A stretch of 64,000 nt of DNA, from NCBI RefSeq assembly GCF_040954835.1, contig NC_090717.1, forward strand, positions 124,001-188,000. The letters run 5' to 3'. The notes beneath the pieces were generated by a model that saw only the letters and a list, made by a program, of their open reading frames with translations, ran no database searches and was not told the origin of the DNA. Origin of the DNA: Lepisosteus oculatus. Lineage: Eukaryota; Chordata; Actinopteri; Semionotiformes; Lepisosteidae. Below are positions 10,279 to 25,800 of the stretch, in pieces (positions within the stretch are counted from its first letter, which is position 1; every line of letters starts with the position of its first letter). The translations under genes and the position numbers were made by a program.

Positions 10279-13200
10279 TGCCAGGGAAATGTGCTGCTCT
10301 GTGGTGACCTCAATGCACAAACAGGCACACTGGCAGACTTCACCAGCACACAGGGAAACACTCACATATTCGGACAATCCCCTCTGTACCACACACCGGT
10401 CACCTCACACAGGTGCAGCCATGACACCACGGTCAACAGCACCGGGCGTGAGCTGCTGCAGCTCTGTCAAGGGCTGGGCCTGTACATCGTCAACGGCAGG
10501 ACTAGAGGGGACTCTCTTGGCAGGTTCACCTACAGCTCAGCTCTGGGCAGCAGTGTGGTGGACTAGGCCATCACCGACCTGGACCCCTCCTGTATCAGTG
10601 CCTACACTGTCAGGCCACAAACTCCTCTCTCCGACCACAGCCAGATCACACTCTATATGAAGAGAGCACACCAGCACAGAGACACACTGACACAGCCCAG
10701 CCTGCTGTACGACCTCAACCAGGTGTACAGATGGGACACAGAAAGCTTAGACAGATACCAAACTGCACTGGGCGATGATGAAATTCAGACACATTTGGAC
10801 ACATTCCTAAACACTCCTTATCAAACCAACAAATTAGGCATAAACTTGGCCACACAAAAACTAAATCACCTATTTCACAAACTAGCATCAAAATCTAAGC
10901 TAAAAACAACTAAATCAAAAAACTACCAAAAACAAAAGCAAAAGAAAAGTGGTTTGATATGGAGTGCAAAAACATCAGAAATGCACTATGAAAACTCTCA
11001 AATCAAAAACACAGACAGCCACACAACACAGATCTGCGGCTCAGCTACTGTGAAATTGTAAAACTTTACAAACACACGCTGAAAAAGAAAAGAAACACAT
11101 ACATAAACAAACAACTTGCAGAAATTGAGGAGTCACTAAATCGGAACTGTTTTTGGGAGAAGGGGAACAATTTAAATAAATCAAAACCAGAAGAATTGGC
11201 CATCCAAAATGGAACAATCTGGCAAACACACTTTGAAAATCTCTATGAAAAGCTCCCAAATTCAAATCAATCAGACCAAAACAACATTTATGAAAAACTC
11301 AAAATTTTTGAATTGGCTATCAAAGACAACCAAAACCCCTTACAAAATCACCAATCACTGAGCAGGAGCTACTGGACAAATTCCAAGCCCTCAGACCACG
11401 CAAAGCCTGTGGCCAAGATGGAGTCAACAATGAGATGCTGAGACAGAGCAGCCCAAAGTTACAACAAGCCCTGCTCAAATTCCTCAATCTCATCATGACA
11501 ATCGGATGTTTCTCCAAGCCCTGGAACCAAGGACTGATCACACCCATCTATAAGAGTGGAGATAGACTTGATCCCAACAACTACCGGGGCATCTGTGTGA
11601 ACAGTAACCTGGGGAAGGTATTCTGGAATATCCTGAATACATGAATACTGGCCTTCCTTACTGAACACAATGTCCTGAGCAAGAGTCACGTTGTCTATCA
11701 GTGTGTGTAGGGTGTAAATGTGATCAGATGTGCGGTGAACTGGTAAGAAGCCAAACACGTCCACCAAAAAGACAAAGGAAAAATTTTGGCCTGCTTTGTC
11801 GATTTCAAAACAGCTTTTGACTCGATTTGGCATGAAAGATATTTTTATAAACTACTCCAAAGCAGCATAGGGGGCAAAGTGTACAACATAATTAAATCAA
11901 TGTACTCAGAGAGCAAATGTGAAGTGAAAATTGGAAACAAAAGGACTAAATTCTTCACCCAAGGCCGTGGGGTGAGACGGGGCTGCAGTCTGAGCCCAAC
12001 ACTGTTCAATATCTATATAAACAAATTACCAGGAATGTTGGAACAGTCTGCAGCTTCTGGTCTCACACTACACGACACAGAAATCAAGTTCCTGCTCTAT
12101 GCAGATGACCTGGTCCTGCTGTCGCCCACAGAACAGGGGCTGCAGCAGAACCTGGCACTGCTGGAGCAGTACTGTCAGACCTGGGCACTGACAGTCAATC
12201 TAGACAAGACCAGAGTTGTGGTTTTCCAGAAGAAAGCCAGACCTCAGGGAAACAGGTACAAATTCACACTCAACAACAACACATTGGAGCACACATCCAG
12301 CTACACATATCTTGGTCTCACCATCAGCTCTTCTGGGAGTTTTGACCTGGCAGTGAAGGCACTGAGAGAGAAGACAATCAGGGCTTTCTACACAATAAGA
12401 AGGAGGCTCTTCAACATCAACCCACCAACAAGAATCTGGCTCCAAATATTTCAAAGTGTAATCCAACCCATTGCCCTATATGGCAGTGAAGTGTGGGTCC
12501 CCTCACAGACCAGGATTACACTCAATGGGGCAAACACCCCACAGAAACTCTCCACATGAAGATCTGTAGAAACATCCTCCATGTGCAGAGAAAAACAAGT
12601 AACAATGGGTAAAGGGCCGAATTAGGCCAGTACCCACTATTGATAAACATACAGAAAAAAGTATTAAAGTATTGGCTACACCTAAAAAACAGAACCAACA
12701 TTCCTACCACCACAAAGCCCTGCTGAGCCAAGAGCTGAGCCCAAACCAGAGCCCCCTGAGCCAGCTGGTCCTGAGGCTCACTGACCTGAGCCACACCGAC
12801 ACTAACCAGCATCATGACAGCACTGCTAGAGCACCACAACTCAGACTCAACCACATCACAGCACAGATCAAACAACAATATCTCACACATTGGGACACAC
12901 ACACACAAACACAGCATAAACTCAAAAGCTACAGAACCTAAACAGACAATACACACTAGAAGAATATTTAACCAAGATAATAAACAACAAAAAGAAACAG
13001 ACCCTGATGAAGTACAGGCTCAGTGACCACAGCCTGGCCATAAAAACTGGGCGGCACAGGCAGACGTGGCTGCCCAGAGAGGACAGGCTGTGCTCCCACT
13101 GCCAGCGGGGAGAAATAGAGACAGAGGTGCACTTCCTACTGCACTGTGACAGATACTCTGGGATTAGAGGAACATTCTTCCCTAAATTCAGAAATCTAAT

Positions 13201-13663
13201 CCCAGAGTTCCCACACCTGCCTTAATCACAACAGGTCCCAATTCTACTGGGAGAGGGAGGAAGGAACTCAGTTGAACTGGCAGCCCAGTATGTGATCTCC
13301 TGTCACAGCCTGAGGAACAGTGAGTCTGTCCCACAATAATGCTCAATATGTTTACATTTTTCACACCTGAAGAAGGCTCCACTGCCGAAACGTTGTGTTC
13401 TCTTTCTTCTTTTTCAGCATGGAATAAACCTATTACTTGTTCCTTTGCAGCCTATGCATGCTGACGCAGCTACCCACCTGAACTACTAATGTTTACAGTA
13501 TATGTGAATATTTTATGATATGTCTTTGTTGTAAATGTCTGTAGATTTTATTTTACTTTTATTTTGTTTCGTGTTAATTTTATTATTTTTTCTTGCATTC
13601 GCAACACTTCGGTCATGCTAATATAGCACCTTGAGTTGTAATTGTTGTAATTGTAATTGTGTG
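10279..13663 (+). mobile_element. Non-LTR retrotransposon (APE/RT LINE), copy 1, 5' truncated and degenerate
   Basis: The element starts inside the endonuclease domain (LLCGDLNAQTG, LGLYIVNGR, DSLGRFTY, then after a TAG at 10564-10566 the SDHSQITLY part). It continues through a lysine-rich linker to the reverse transcriptase: [33 protein letters not shown], the catalytic LLYADDLVLLS (YADD) at about 12098-12130, and IALYGSEVW near the end. [21 protein letters not shown] zinc-knuckle-like segment lies at 13088-13147. The 3' end is AATATAGCACCTTGAG followed by (TTGTAA)n. Frame is lost at several points and 64 bp at 11691-11754 are inverted relative to copy 2. A 132-bp element is nested at 13357-13488. 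Clade is uncertain; the motifs fit the I/jockey/L2 side rather than L1-Tx1. It sits inside a GTGAGAG satellite. Confidence 0.88.
13357..13488 (+). mobile_element. Short dispersed element nested in LINE copy 1, with 9-bp target duplication
   Basis: The insert carries ACACCTGAAGAAGGCTCCAC, CGAAACGTTGTG, GGAATAAACCT and GCATGCTGACGCAGC. It is flanked by ATGTTTACA at 13348-13356 and 13489-13497; other LINE copies (about 25683) have this site once. A second copy lies at 26237-26365. The 8-9 bp duplication would fit a non-autonomous hAT-like element, but I see no clear terminal inverted repeats, so the class is open. Confidence 0.7.
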
Positions 13664-14108
13664 AGAGGTGAGTGAGTGTGTGTGTGACAGTGTTTGTGAG
13701 TGAGAGTAGTGTGTGAGAGGTGATCTAGAGTGTGTGTGAGAGTAGTGCGTGTGAGTGTTGGAGGTGAGTGAGAGTCTGTGCGACAGTGTGTGTGTGAATG
13801 AGAGTAGTGTGCGACAGTGTGTGTGAGTGTGAGTGTGTGAGTCTGTGAGTGTGTGTGAGAGGTGAGTGAGAATGTGTGTGAGAGGTGAGTGAGCGTGTGT
13901 GTGTGAGAGTAGTGTGTGAGAGTGTGTGAGCGTGTGTGTGAGTGGTGGGTGAGAGAGTGTGAGTGTGAGAGTAGTGTGTGAGACTGTGTGTGAGAGGTGA
14001 GTGAGAGTGTGTACGTCAGTATGTGTGAGTGAGAGTGTGTGTGAGAGATGAGTGAGAGTGTGTGTGAGTGTGTGTGAGTGAGAGTGTGTGTGAGTGTGGG
14101 AGGTGAGT
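13664..14108. repeat. GTGTGTGAGAGTGAGTGAGAG satellite, right part
   Basis: Same repeat as 8770-10278, resuming directly after the LINE 3' tail. The two parts were presumably one array before the insertion. Confidence 0.9.
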
Positions 14109-14930
14109 GACTGACAGCTCCTATCAGAGCCCTCATGATTCAGTGCTGCAGGCTCAGTCTGGCAGGAGTGCTTCCTCTCTCCTGTGCTCACGGTGTGAAT
14201 CGTGCTGCTCCACAGCGCCTCCTGCCCTCCCAGCAACAGCACTGCACCCGGGTGCCTGCAGGATGGAGAGCCCAGAAGCACAGCAGTGACTGCATCTGCA
14301 TGTCCCTCTGCTGTGCCTGAGCACTTTCCTGGGGAGCAAGACAAGCCAGAGCCCCATCCTGGAGGCTCCCGACTGCCCAGCCCCCCCAGGGGCCAGACAG
14401 ACTCACCAGCCAGAGAGCAGGCACAAAGCCTGGTGCCGCCTGCACAAACCAGGCAAGGCAGTGCAGCAGCACGCACAGCCCCACTGTGTTTTATGGAACT
14501 GCTGCAGTACAAAACCGCTCGTGATGTTGAGCAGCTGAGTGCTGAAGGGCTCCGCACTCCTGGGCGCAAGCTGCCCTCTGGTGGTTGGAGTCAGTCACTT
14601 ACAACCTCCTCCGTTCAGTGATTTTGAGAAAGAGCCGTTTGAGAATAAAGTTTATGGACATACTGAGCAACTGTGGCTACAATTAATGTTATATCCAGTA
14701 GTGGCTGTAGTAGCAGCAGTGGAGTTACAACCTGTAAATGAACATAAGCTGTTGTGTTTAATAAATCTGACAGTAGGTCATTGACAGAATGCCTGACCGC
14801 GGGCCAGGAAACGAGGGAAGAGGGGGCAGAGTGGGTGGATCTGTCCTGGACAGAGACACCGAGAACAGAGACAAGGACAACAGGAACACAGTGAACACAG
14901 TGAATACAGGCTGGGATGATGGTGAAGCTC
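14109..14930. other. Intergenic sequence downstream of crybb2, nothing recognised
   Basis: Non-repetitive, moderately GC-rich sequence between the satellite and the crybb2 polyadenylation signal. No exon flanked by splice sites and no family resemblance was seen. Confidence 0.4.
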
Positions 14931-14936
14931 AAACTT

Positions 14937-14942
14937 TTTATT
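14937..14942 (-). terminator. crybb2: crybb2 polyadenylation signal AATAAA
   Basis: AATAAA on the minus strand (TTTATT on plus), about 95 bases after the crybb2 stop codon, a normal 3' UTR length for a beta-crystallin. Confidence 0.8.
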
Positions 14943-15037
14943 GGTTCGTTTTAGAAGTTGAATTTGAATGGACACTCATTTGGGTGGAGGCAAGGGCCAG
15001 GGGTCAGGCCAGGGTTGGAGGTCAGAGGTCAGAGGAC

Positions 15038-19090
<4,053 letters not shown>

Positions 19091-19140
19091 GGTTACAGTG
19101 ATGTGGAGCTGTGATGTCTGTGAGCAGAGAGAAATGAAGC

Positions 19141-19737
19141 TAGAGATCATCTACTGTACACACTGACACCTGGAAAGTATCTACTGTACACACTGACACC
19201 TGGAAAGTATCTACTGTACATGCTGTACACCTGGATTCTATATACTGTACACACTGCACACCTGGAAAGTATCTACTGTACACACTGACACCTGGAAAGT
19301 ATCTACTGTACACCTGGATTCTATATACTGTACACACTGCACACCTGGAAAGTATCTACTGTATACACTGACACCTGGAAAGTATCTACTGTACATGCTG
19401 TACACCTGGATTCTATATACTGTACACACTGCACACCTGGAAAGTATCTACTGTATACACTGACACCTGGAGTGTATCTAGTGTACACACTGACACCTGG
19501 ATTCTATACAGTATACTGTACACACTGACACCTGGAGAGTATCTACTGTACACACTGACACCTGGAGTGTATCTAGCTTACACATTGACACCTGGAGTCT
19601 ATATACTGTACACACTGCACACCTGGAGAGTATCTACTGTTCACACTGACACCTGGAGTCTATATACTGTACACACTGACACCTGGAGAGTATCTACTGT
19701 ACACACTGACACCTGGAGAGTATCTACTGTACACCTA
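19141..19737. repeat. 30-bp minisatellite (TGTACACACTGACACCTGG family), array B
   Basis: About 20 units of the same family as 7012-7925, in the same orientation, filling most of crybb2 intron 1 between exon 2 and the non-coding exon 1. Confidence 0.92.
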
Positions 19738-19864
19738 ACAAAGCAACTGATTGAGAAGCAACGAGACTACAGTAAGCAGAAGATATGAGACAGGAGACAG
19801 GGAGAGAGGAGACAGAGAGCAGAGACGAGAGACAGGGAGACATGGAGAGAGGAGACAGCGATAC

Positions 19865-19925
19865 CCTTACCAGTACTTGAGTGAGCCAGTGCAGTGCGGA
19901 CAGTGAACACAGCCCCTTTATACCC
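19865..19925 (-). promoter_or_regulatory. crybb2: crybb2 core promoter and non-coding exon 1
   Basis: The minus strand has GTATAAAGG, a TATA box at 19922-19917, followed about 25 bases later by the likely start. A short 5' UTR exon ends at 19871 before donor GTAAGG (19870-19865). A TATA box plus a tiny untranslated exon 1 is the standard arrangement in beta-crystallin genes. The exact start is inferred. Confidence 0.75.
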
Positions 19926-20230
19926 CTGGGCAGGAGAGCTGTGCCAGAAACCTCCCTACCTGACTGCCCCCACCATCACACCCGGATTGAGGCAGATTAA
20001 AGCTCAATGGGCCCGGTGGTCAGATGACCTGGGGGAGCATTGTCTGCCCTCAGCAGGACAGCCAGGGCTGTGCTTTGTTGTATGTTTGGATGATTCAGCC
20101 CGCGACATGCCAAGAGCGCAGCCAGCACCCAGGAACAAAGGGCTCGCTGGGCACAGCACACTGCACTGGCACCAGAGGCAGCAGGGCGATGGGGAGGGGA
20201 GAGAGAAGGGGGTGAGAGGGAAGAGGATTG

Positions 20231-20850
20231 GTCACATCTAAAAAACAGCGACCAAAATTCCTTCCACCACAAGGCCCTGCTGAGCCAAGAGCTGAGCCCA
20301 ACAAAGAGCCCTCTGAGCCAGCTGGTCCTGAGGCTCACTGACCTGAGCCACACTGACACCAGCCAGCCTCAGGACAGCACTGCTAGAGCACCACAACTCA
20401 GACTCAACCACATCACAGCACAGATCAAACAGCAATATCTCACACACTGGGACACACACACAAACACAACATAAACTGGAATGCCTTAAATCCTAAACAG
20501 ACAATACACACTAGCCACATTTTTAGCAAAAAGAAACAGACCCTGACGAAGTACAGGCTCAGTGACCACAGCCTGGCCATAGAAACTGGGCGACACAGGC
20601 AGACCTGGCTGCCCAGAGAGCACAGGCTGTGCTCCCACTACCAGAGGGGAGAAACAGAGACAAAGAAGCACTACCTGCGACAAATGTTCTGGGATTAGAC
20701 AAACATTCTTCCCAAAATTGACAAATCTAATCCCAGAATTCCCAAACCTGCCAGAATCAGAACAGTTCCCAATCCTAGTAGGAGAGAGAGGGGTTGAATT
20801 GTCAGCCCAGTGTGTGATCTCCTGTCACAGCCTGAGGAATAGACAATGAG
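20231..20850 (+). mobile_element. LINE fragment, 3' part (copy 4)
   Basis: Similar to 12700-13330 of LINE copy 1: CACAAGGCCCTGCTGAGCC, CTGGTCCTGAGGCTCACTG, GACGAAGTACAGGCTCAGTG, GGCTGTGCTCCCACTACCAG and GTGATCTCCTGTCACAGCC. It begins abruptly at CACATCTAAAAAACAGCGACC and passes directly into the minisatellite at 20806-21315. Confidence 0.85.
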
Positions 20851-21315
20851 CATGTCTCTCAATAATAATAATAAAAATACAGTGTGTGATCTCCTGTCCC
20901 AACCTGAGGAATAGTGAGCCTGTCTTTCAATAATAAAACGGTGTGTGATCTCCTGTCCCAGCCTGAGGAACAGGCAGTGAGCCTGTCTCTCAATAATAAT
21001 ACAGTGTGTAATCTCCTGTCACAGCCTGAGAAACAGACACTGAGCCTGTCTCGCAATAATAATACTGTGTGTGATCTCCTGTCCCAACCTGAGGAACAGA
21101 CAGTGAGCCTGTCTCTCAATAATAATACAGTGTGTAATCTCCTGTCACAGCCTGAGAAACAGACACTGAGCCTGTCTCGCAATAATAATACTGTGTGTGA
21201 TCTCCTGTCCCAACCTGAGGAACAGACAGTGAGCCTGTCTCTCAATAATAATAATACAGTGTGTGATCTCCTGTCACAGCCTGAGGAACAGACAGTGAGC
21301 CTGTCTGGAAATAAT
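20806..21315. repeat. About 62-bp minisatellite derived from LINE 3' sequence, 8 copies
   Basis: Eight tandem units, each with CAGTGTGTGATCTCCTGTC, CCAGCCTGAGGAACAGACAG and TGAGCCTGTCTCTCAATAAT. A single-copy equivalent is present in the LINE at 13284-13345 and 25616-25675, so the unit is a piece of LINE 3' sequence that became tandemly amplified in place. Confidence 0.9.
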
Positions 21316-22770
21316 GTTTTATGTTGTAAAAGCCTAATAACAATGTTTTGTCGTGAATGTATGTAAATGTTCTGCTAACTGTTAGTGCTTCATTGGCACT
21401 GTATCTCATCAGTCAGGCCAGTAAGTCCCTGTTAAGTGGAGACAGAGGGAATCTCTCAAGTCTCAGTTTCTCTCTTGGAGAAATCAAGCCTAGAAATGAT
21501 GTCTTCAGGTAGGAGATGTACAGACAGGTTGATGTCTGATCCTGTCATTGGTTTGGAATTTATACTGTGAAGAGATGAGAGACCGCCATCTAATGGTCTA
21601 CTGGTTTACGTGCACTTCAGCACACAACGCAACTTCCTTTCTCTCCTGCACAGTCTGACCGGTGTGAACAGCTGACCGGCACAGAACTGCCCAGTCCAGT
21701 CTGACCTGTGTGAACAGCTGACCGGCATAGCACTACCCAGTCTCGTCAGACTGAGCTCCCGGAAGTGACTGGTCCAGCCCTGATCCTGACCCTGACGCTA
21801 CTCCTGGGGTTTGACCAGAGGAGGTTGTCCAGTGATTCTGGAAGACCTGGTCCTACTAATATCCTGCCTTCAGAAGGGTTTCAACCACTGTACGTCTGCT
21901 AAAGTAACAAAGGAATCACCAAGTGTGTCTCTTTTAGAGGTGTCCTTTGGGGGTCCCAGGACAGTAAGCTAAAGTGAGGTGCGCCCCTGGGGGAGCCTGG
22001 CGGGATGAAGGCTCCGTGGTGCCGCTGAGCAGAAGTCCTGGAAGTCCTCTCAAGAGAGGGTGTGGTAATTAAGAGGTCAGGTAGGAGCTCACAGTACAAA
22101 GCCAGCAGTGGACACACAGGGGGAAGGAGCGGGGCAAGCGTCACTGCAGAGCAGCGAGATCCTGTCTTAAACCAGCTGTGAGACACACCCCTGACCTCTG
22201 ACCCCTGACCTCCGCCCTACGCTCCACACCGGGAACACATCCCTTGGGAGGCTTGAACCTCTGCAGGACTGCTGGGCCTCGACCCTGTTGACGGCCCTCG
22301 CGGTGCATCCCGCTGGGGCGGCTGCCCTCTGCTCTGCAGGTAACATTCCCAGAAGCACAGCACTGCTCTCCTCCAACCCCAGGGCCTTTATTATTAATAG
22401 CTTAATTAATTAATTCAACTGATTATTGTTTGGTTCGTCAAATAAATTACTAAATTGAAGGAGTATGGCCCCTCTTTCATCACAGTAGGTGAGGAAAAGT
22501 GAAATCCCAGTGAAACAACAGTGAAATCCCAGTATGGCACAGTGAAATCCAGTGAGTTTATGGTGAAGCACAGTGAATTCACGGTACAGTTGAATGGAAT
22601 CCTGTGAGATTATAGTGAGGCACAGTGAAATCTCGGTAAATCACAGTGTTTTCTGAAGGATAGTTGCTGTGTTGATTGTACAATGTATCCTCTTACTGGG
22701 AGGCCAGAGCAGGCCCAGACATATACATGGTGGCTGGAATGAACTCAGGCATGAGGCATATGCTGGGTTA
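21316..22770. other. Intergenic sequence between crybb2 and crybb3
   Basis: Mostly single-copy sequence. A two-unit repeat lies at 21650-21742 (GTGTGAACAGCTGACCGGCA) and a loose CAGTGAAATCCCAGT repeat at 22490-22650. No exon, RNA gene or clear regulatory element recognised. Confidence 0.45.
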
Positions 22771-22778
22771 AGAGTATC

Positions 22779-22784
22779 TTTATT
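22779..22784 (-). terminator. crybb3: crybb3 polyadenylation signal AATAAA
   Basis: AATAAA on the minus strand (TTTATT on plus) about 110 bases after the crybb3 stop codon. Confidence 0.8.
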
Positions 22785-22893
22785 GCCAGTTTGTCTCACT
22801 CGCACACAGTCACCTGTGCATGCGCCGTTTCTTGGCGCAGCGAGGGAGGGGGGTGGGGGTGAGACTGGCGTGGGAGGTGGGCTCTGGTCTCCT

Positions 22894-25800
22894 TCAGCTG
22901 CTGCTGGGAGCCGTGGGGGGGGCGGGCATGGCTGGCAGGGTGAAGCAGCCCTTCTTGTGCCACTGCATGTCGCGCACGCGGCGCACAGACTGGATCTGCG
23001 GCAGCGCGGCCTCCCAGTCGTTCCAGTGCTTGTATTCGCCATGCTGGAACACGAACTGGCGCCCCCTGTAGCCCGGGTACATGTAGGCCACCCACCTGCA
23101 GGAATGAAAAGGTTCATTAGACCTCCTATTTGGCCTTCTAGATATCAAAGGAGACAGAAGTCGAAGAGGTCAGTCAGACAGCATGAGAGCAGAGTGAGAG
23201 GCCAGCGAAGACACTGCAGCATCGAGTGTCGAGGAGCCAACACAACACTCACCCGGACTGTGGGGTACAGGGAGTGCAGTGTAGAAGGGTACAGTGGGGT
23301 ACAGTATAGAGGGGTAGAGTGCAGTACAGGGAGTGCAGTTTAGAGGGGTAGTGTGGGGTACAGGGGAGTACAGTGTAGAGGGATACAGTGGGGTACACTA
23401 TAGAAGGTTACAGTGGGGTACAGGGAGTGCAGTGCAGAGGGGTACAGTGGAGTACAGCGCACAGGGGTAGTAGGGTACAGGGAGTGCAGTGCAGAGAGGT
23501 ATAGTGGGATACAGGAGAGTACAGTGTAGAGGTACAGCGGAGTGTAGAGGGGTACAGGGGAGTACAGGGAGTGCAATGTAGAGGGGTACAGTGGGGTAAG
23601 GGGGAGTACAGTGGAGAGGAGTACAGTGGGTTACAGGGGAGTACAGTGCAGAGGGGTACAGTGGGGTATAGTGTAGTTGGGGAGGTCCCAAAGGGAGAAC
23701 AGGGTTCACAAGCAGGGGTACAGGATGAGGTGCAGCAGGATGGAGACAGACGGACAGGTGACTCAGGGGGTACAGTGGGGTGGGCCTTACGTTCCATTGA
23801 GTGCCTTCACACTGGCAACGCGGTCCTGGAACCCGTGCGCCCACAGGCTGGGCACGTCATCGTCCACGATCTCCATCTTGCGCCCAGCAAAGCCAGCGTT
23901 CTCGAACAGGAGGAGCTTGTGCTCTGCGCTGTCCTGGTGGAGAGACACCCACATGCATCCTTCAATACTCACTGCCTGCTCTACACGCCTGCCTGTCTCT
24001 ACCTGTGTGTCTGTGTGTGTATCTCTACCTGTGTGTGTTTATGTGTCTGTGTGTCTCTACCTGTGTGTGTCTGTCTGTGTGTGTCTCTACCTGTGTGTCT
24101 GTGTGTGTATCTCTACGTGTGTGTGTCTGTGTGTGTCTCTACCTGTGTGTCTGTGTGTGCATCTCTACGTGTGTGTGTCTGTGTGTGTCTCTACCTGTGT
24201 GTATCTGTCTGTGTGTCTGTGTGTGTCTCTACTTGTGTGTGTGTGTCTGTGTGTGTGTCTGTGTGTGCATCTCTACCTGTGTGTGTCTGTGTGTGTCTCT
24301 ACTTGTGTGTGTCTGTCTGTGTGTGCATCTCTACCTGTGTGTGTCTGTGTATATCTCTACGTGTGTGTGTCTGTCTGTACCTACAGTATGTGTGTCTGTG
24401 TGTGTTTATCTCTACCTGAGTGTGTCTCTGTGTGTACCTGTCTGTCTCTACCCGTGTGTCTATATTTGTGTCTGTCTGCAGGGCGGGACTCACAACTTGG
24501 AGTGGGCAAAGGGACATGATGGTATAGCTGGCCTGGCTGTTGGACCAGGTGTCCCAGCGAGGATACTCTCCCTTCTCCAGGATGAACTGCTCGCCTGCGC
24601 AGCCCTGCCGCTCGAAGCCCAGCCAGCTGAGGGGGAGAGGGGCACAGGGAGTGGCAAAGAAGGGGTAAATTACACATGGCCCCAGCACAAAACACTGACC
24701 TTGAGAGAGACCTTCAGCACACTGAGCATTATAGCACATTCACAGTGCACTGAAGCATAACACAAAGTGGCATAGTGGGTAAAGTGTACGACACTTCAAT
24801 GATCACGATCATATCAATGTATTCAGAGAGCAAATGTGCAGTGAAAATTGGAAACAAAGGACCAAATTCTTCACCCAAGGCCGTGGGGTGGGACGGGGCT
24901 GCAGCCTGAGCCCAACACTGTTCAATATCTATATCAACGAATTAGCAGGAATGTTGGAACAGTCTGCAGCTCCTGGTCTCACACTACACAGTCAATCTGG
25001 ACAAGACCAGAGTTATGGTTTTACAGAAAAGAGTATTAAAGTATTGGCTACACCTAAAAAACAGCGATCAAAATTCCTACTACCACAAAGCCCTGCTGAG
25101 CCAAGAGCTGAGCCCAGCTGGTCCTGAGGCTCACTGACCTGAGCCACACCGACACTAACCAGCATCAGGACAGCACTGCTAGAGCACCACAACTCAGACT
25201 CAACCACATCACAGCACAGACCAAACAGCAATATCTCACACACTGGGACACACACACACAAACACAACATAAACTGGAATGCTACAGAACCCTAAACAGA
25301 CAATATACACTAGCTGAATATTTGACCAAGATAAGAAACAGCAAAAGAAACAAGCCCTGACGAAGTACAGGCTCAGTGACCACAGCCTGGCCATAGAAAC
25401 TGGGCGACACAGGCAGACCTGGCTGCCCAGAGAGCACAGGCTGCGCTCCCACTGCCAGCAGGGAGAAATAGAGACAGAGGTGCACTGCACTGCGACACAT
25501 ATTCTGGGATTAGACAAATATTCTTCCTAAATCTAATCCCAGAGTTCCCACACCTGCCAGAATCACAATGGGTCCCAGTCCTACTGGGAGAGGGAGGAGG
25601 GAACTCAGGAGGCAGCCCAGTATGTGATCTCCTGTCGCAACCTGAGGAACAGTGAGTCTGTCTCCTAATAATTAATGCTCAGTGTGTTTACAGCATCTGT
25701 AAATATGTTATGATATGTCTTTGTTGTAAATGTCTGTAATATGTCCATAGATTTTATTTTACATTCATTTTGTTTCGTGTTAATTTTATTATTTTTTCTT

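Noticed and set aside
8773-10361. His/Ser/Thr/Leu-rich minus-strand open frames
   Set aside because: Translations of the GTGAGAG satellite.
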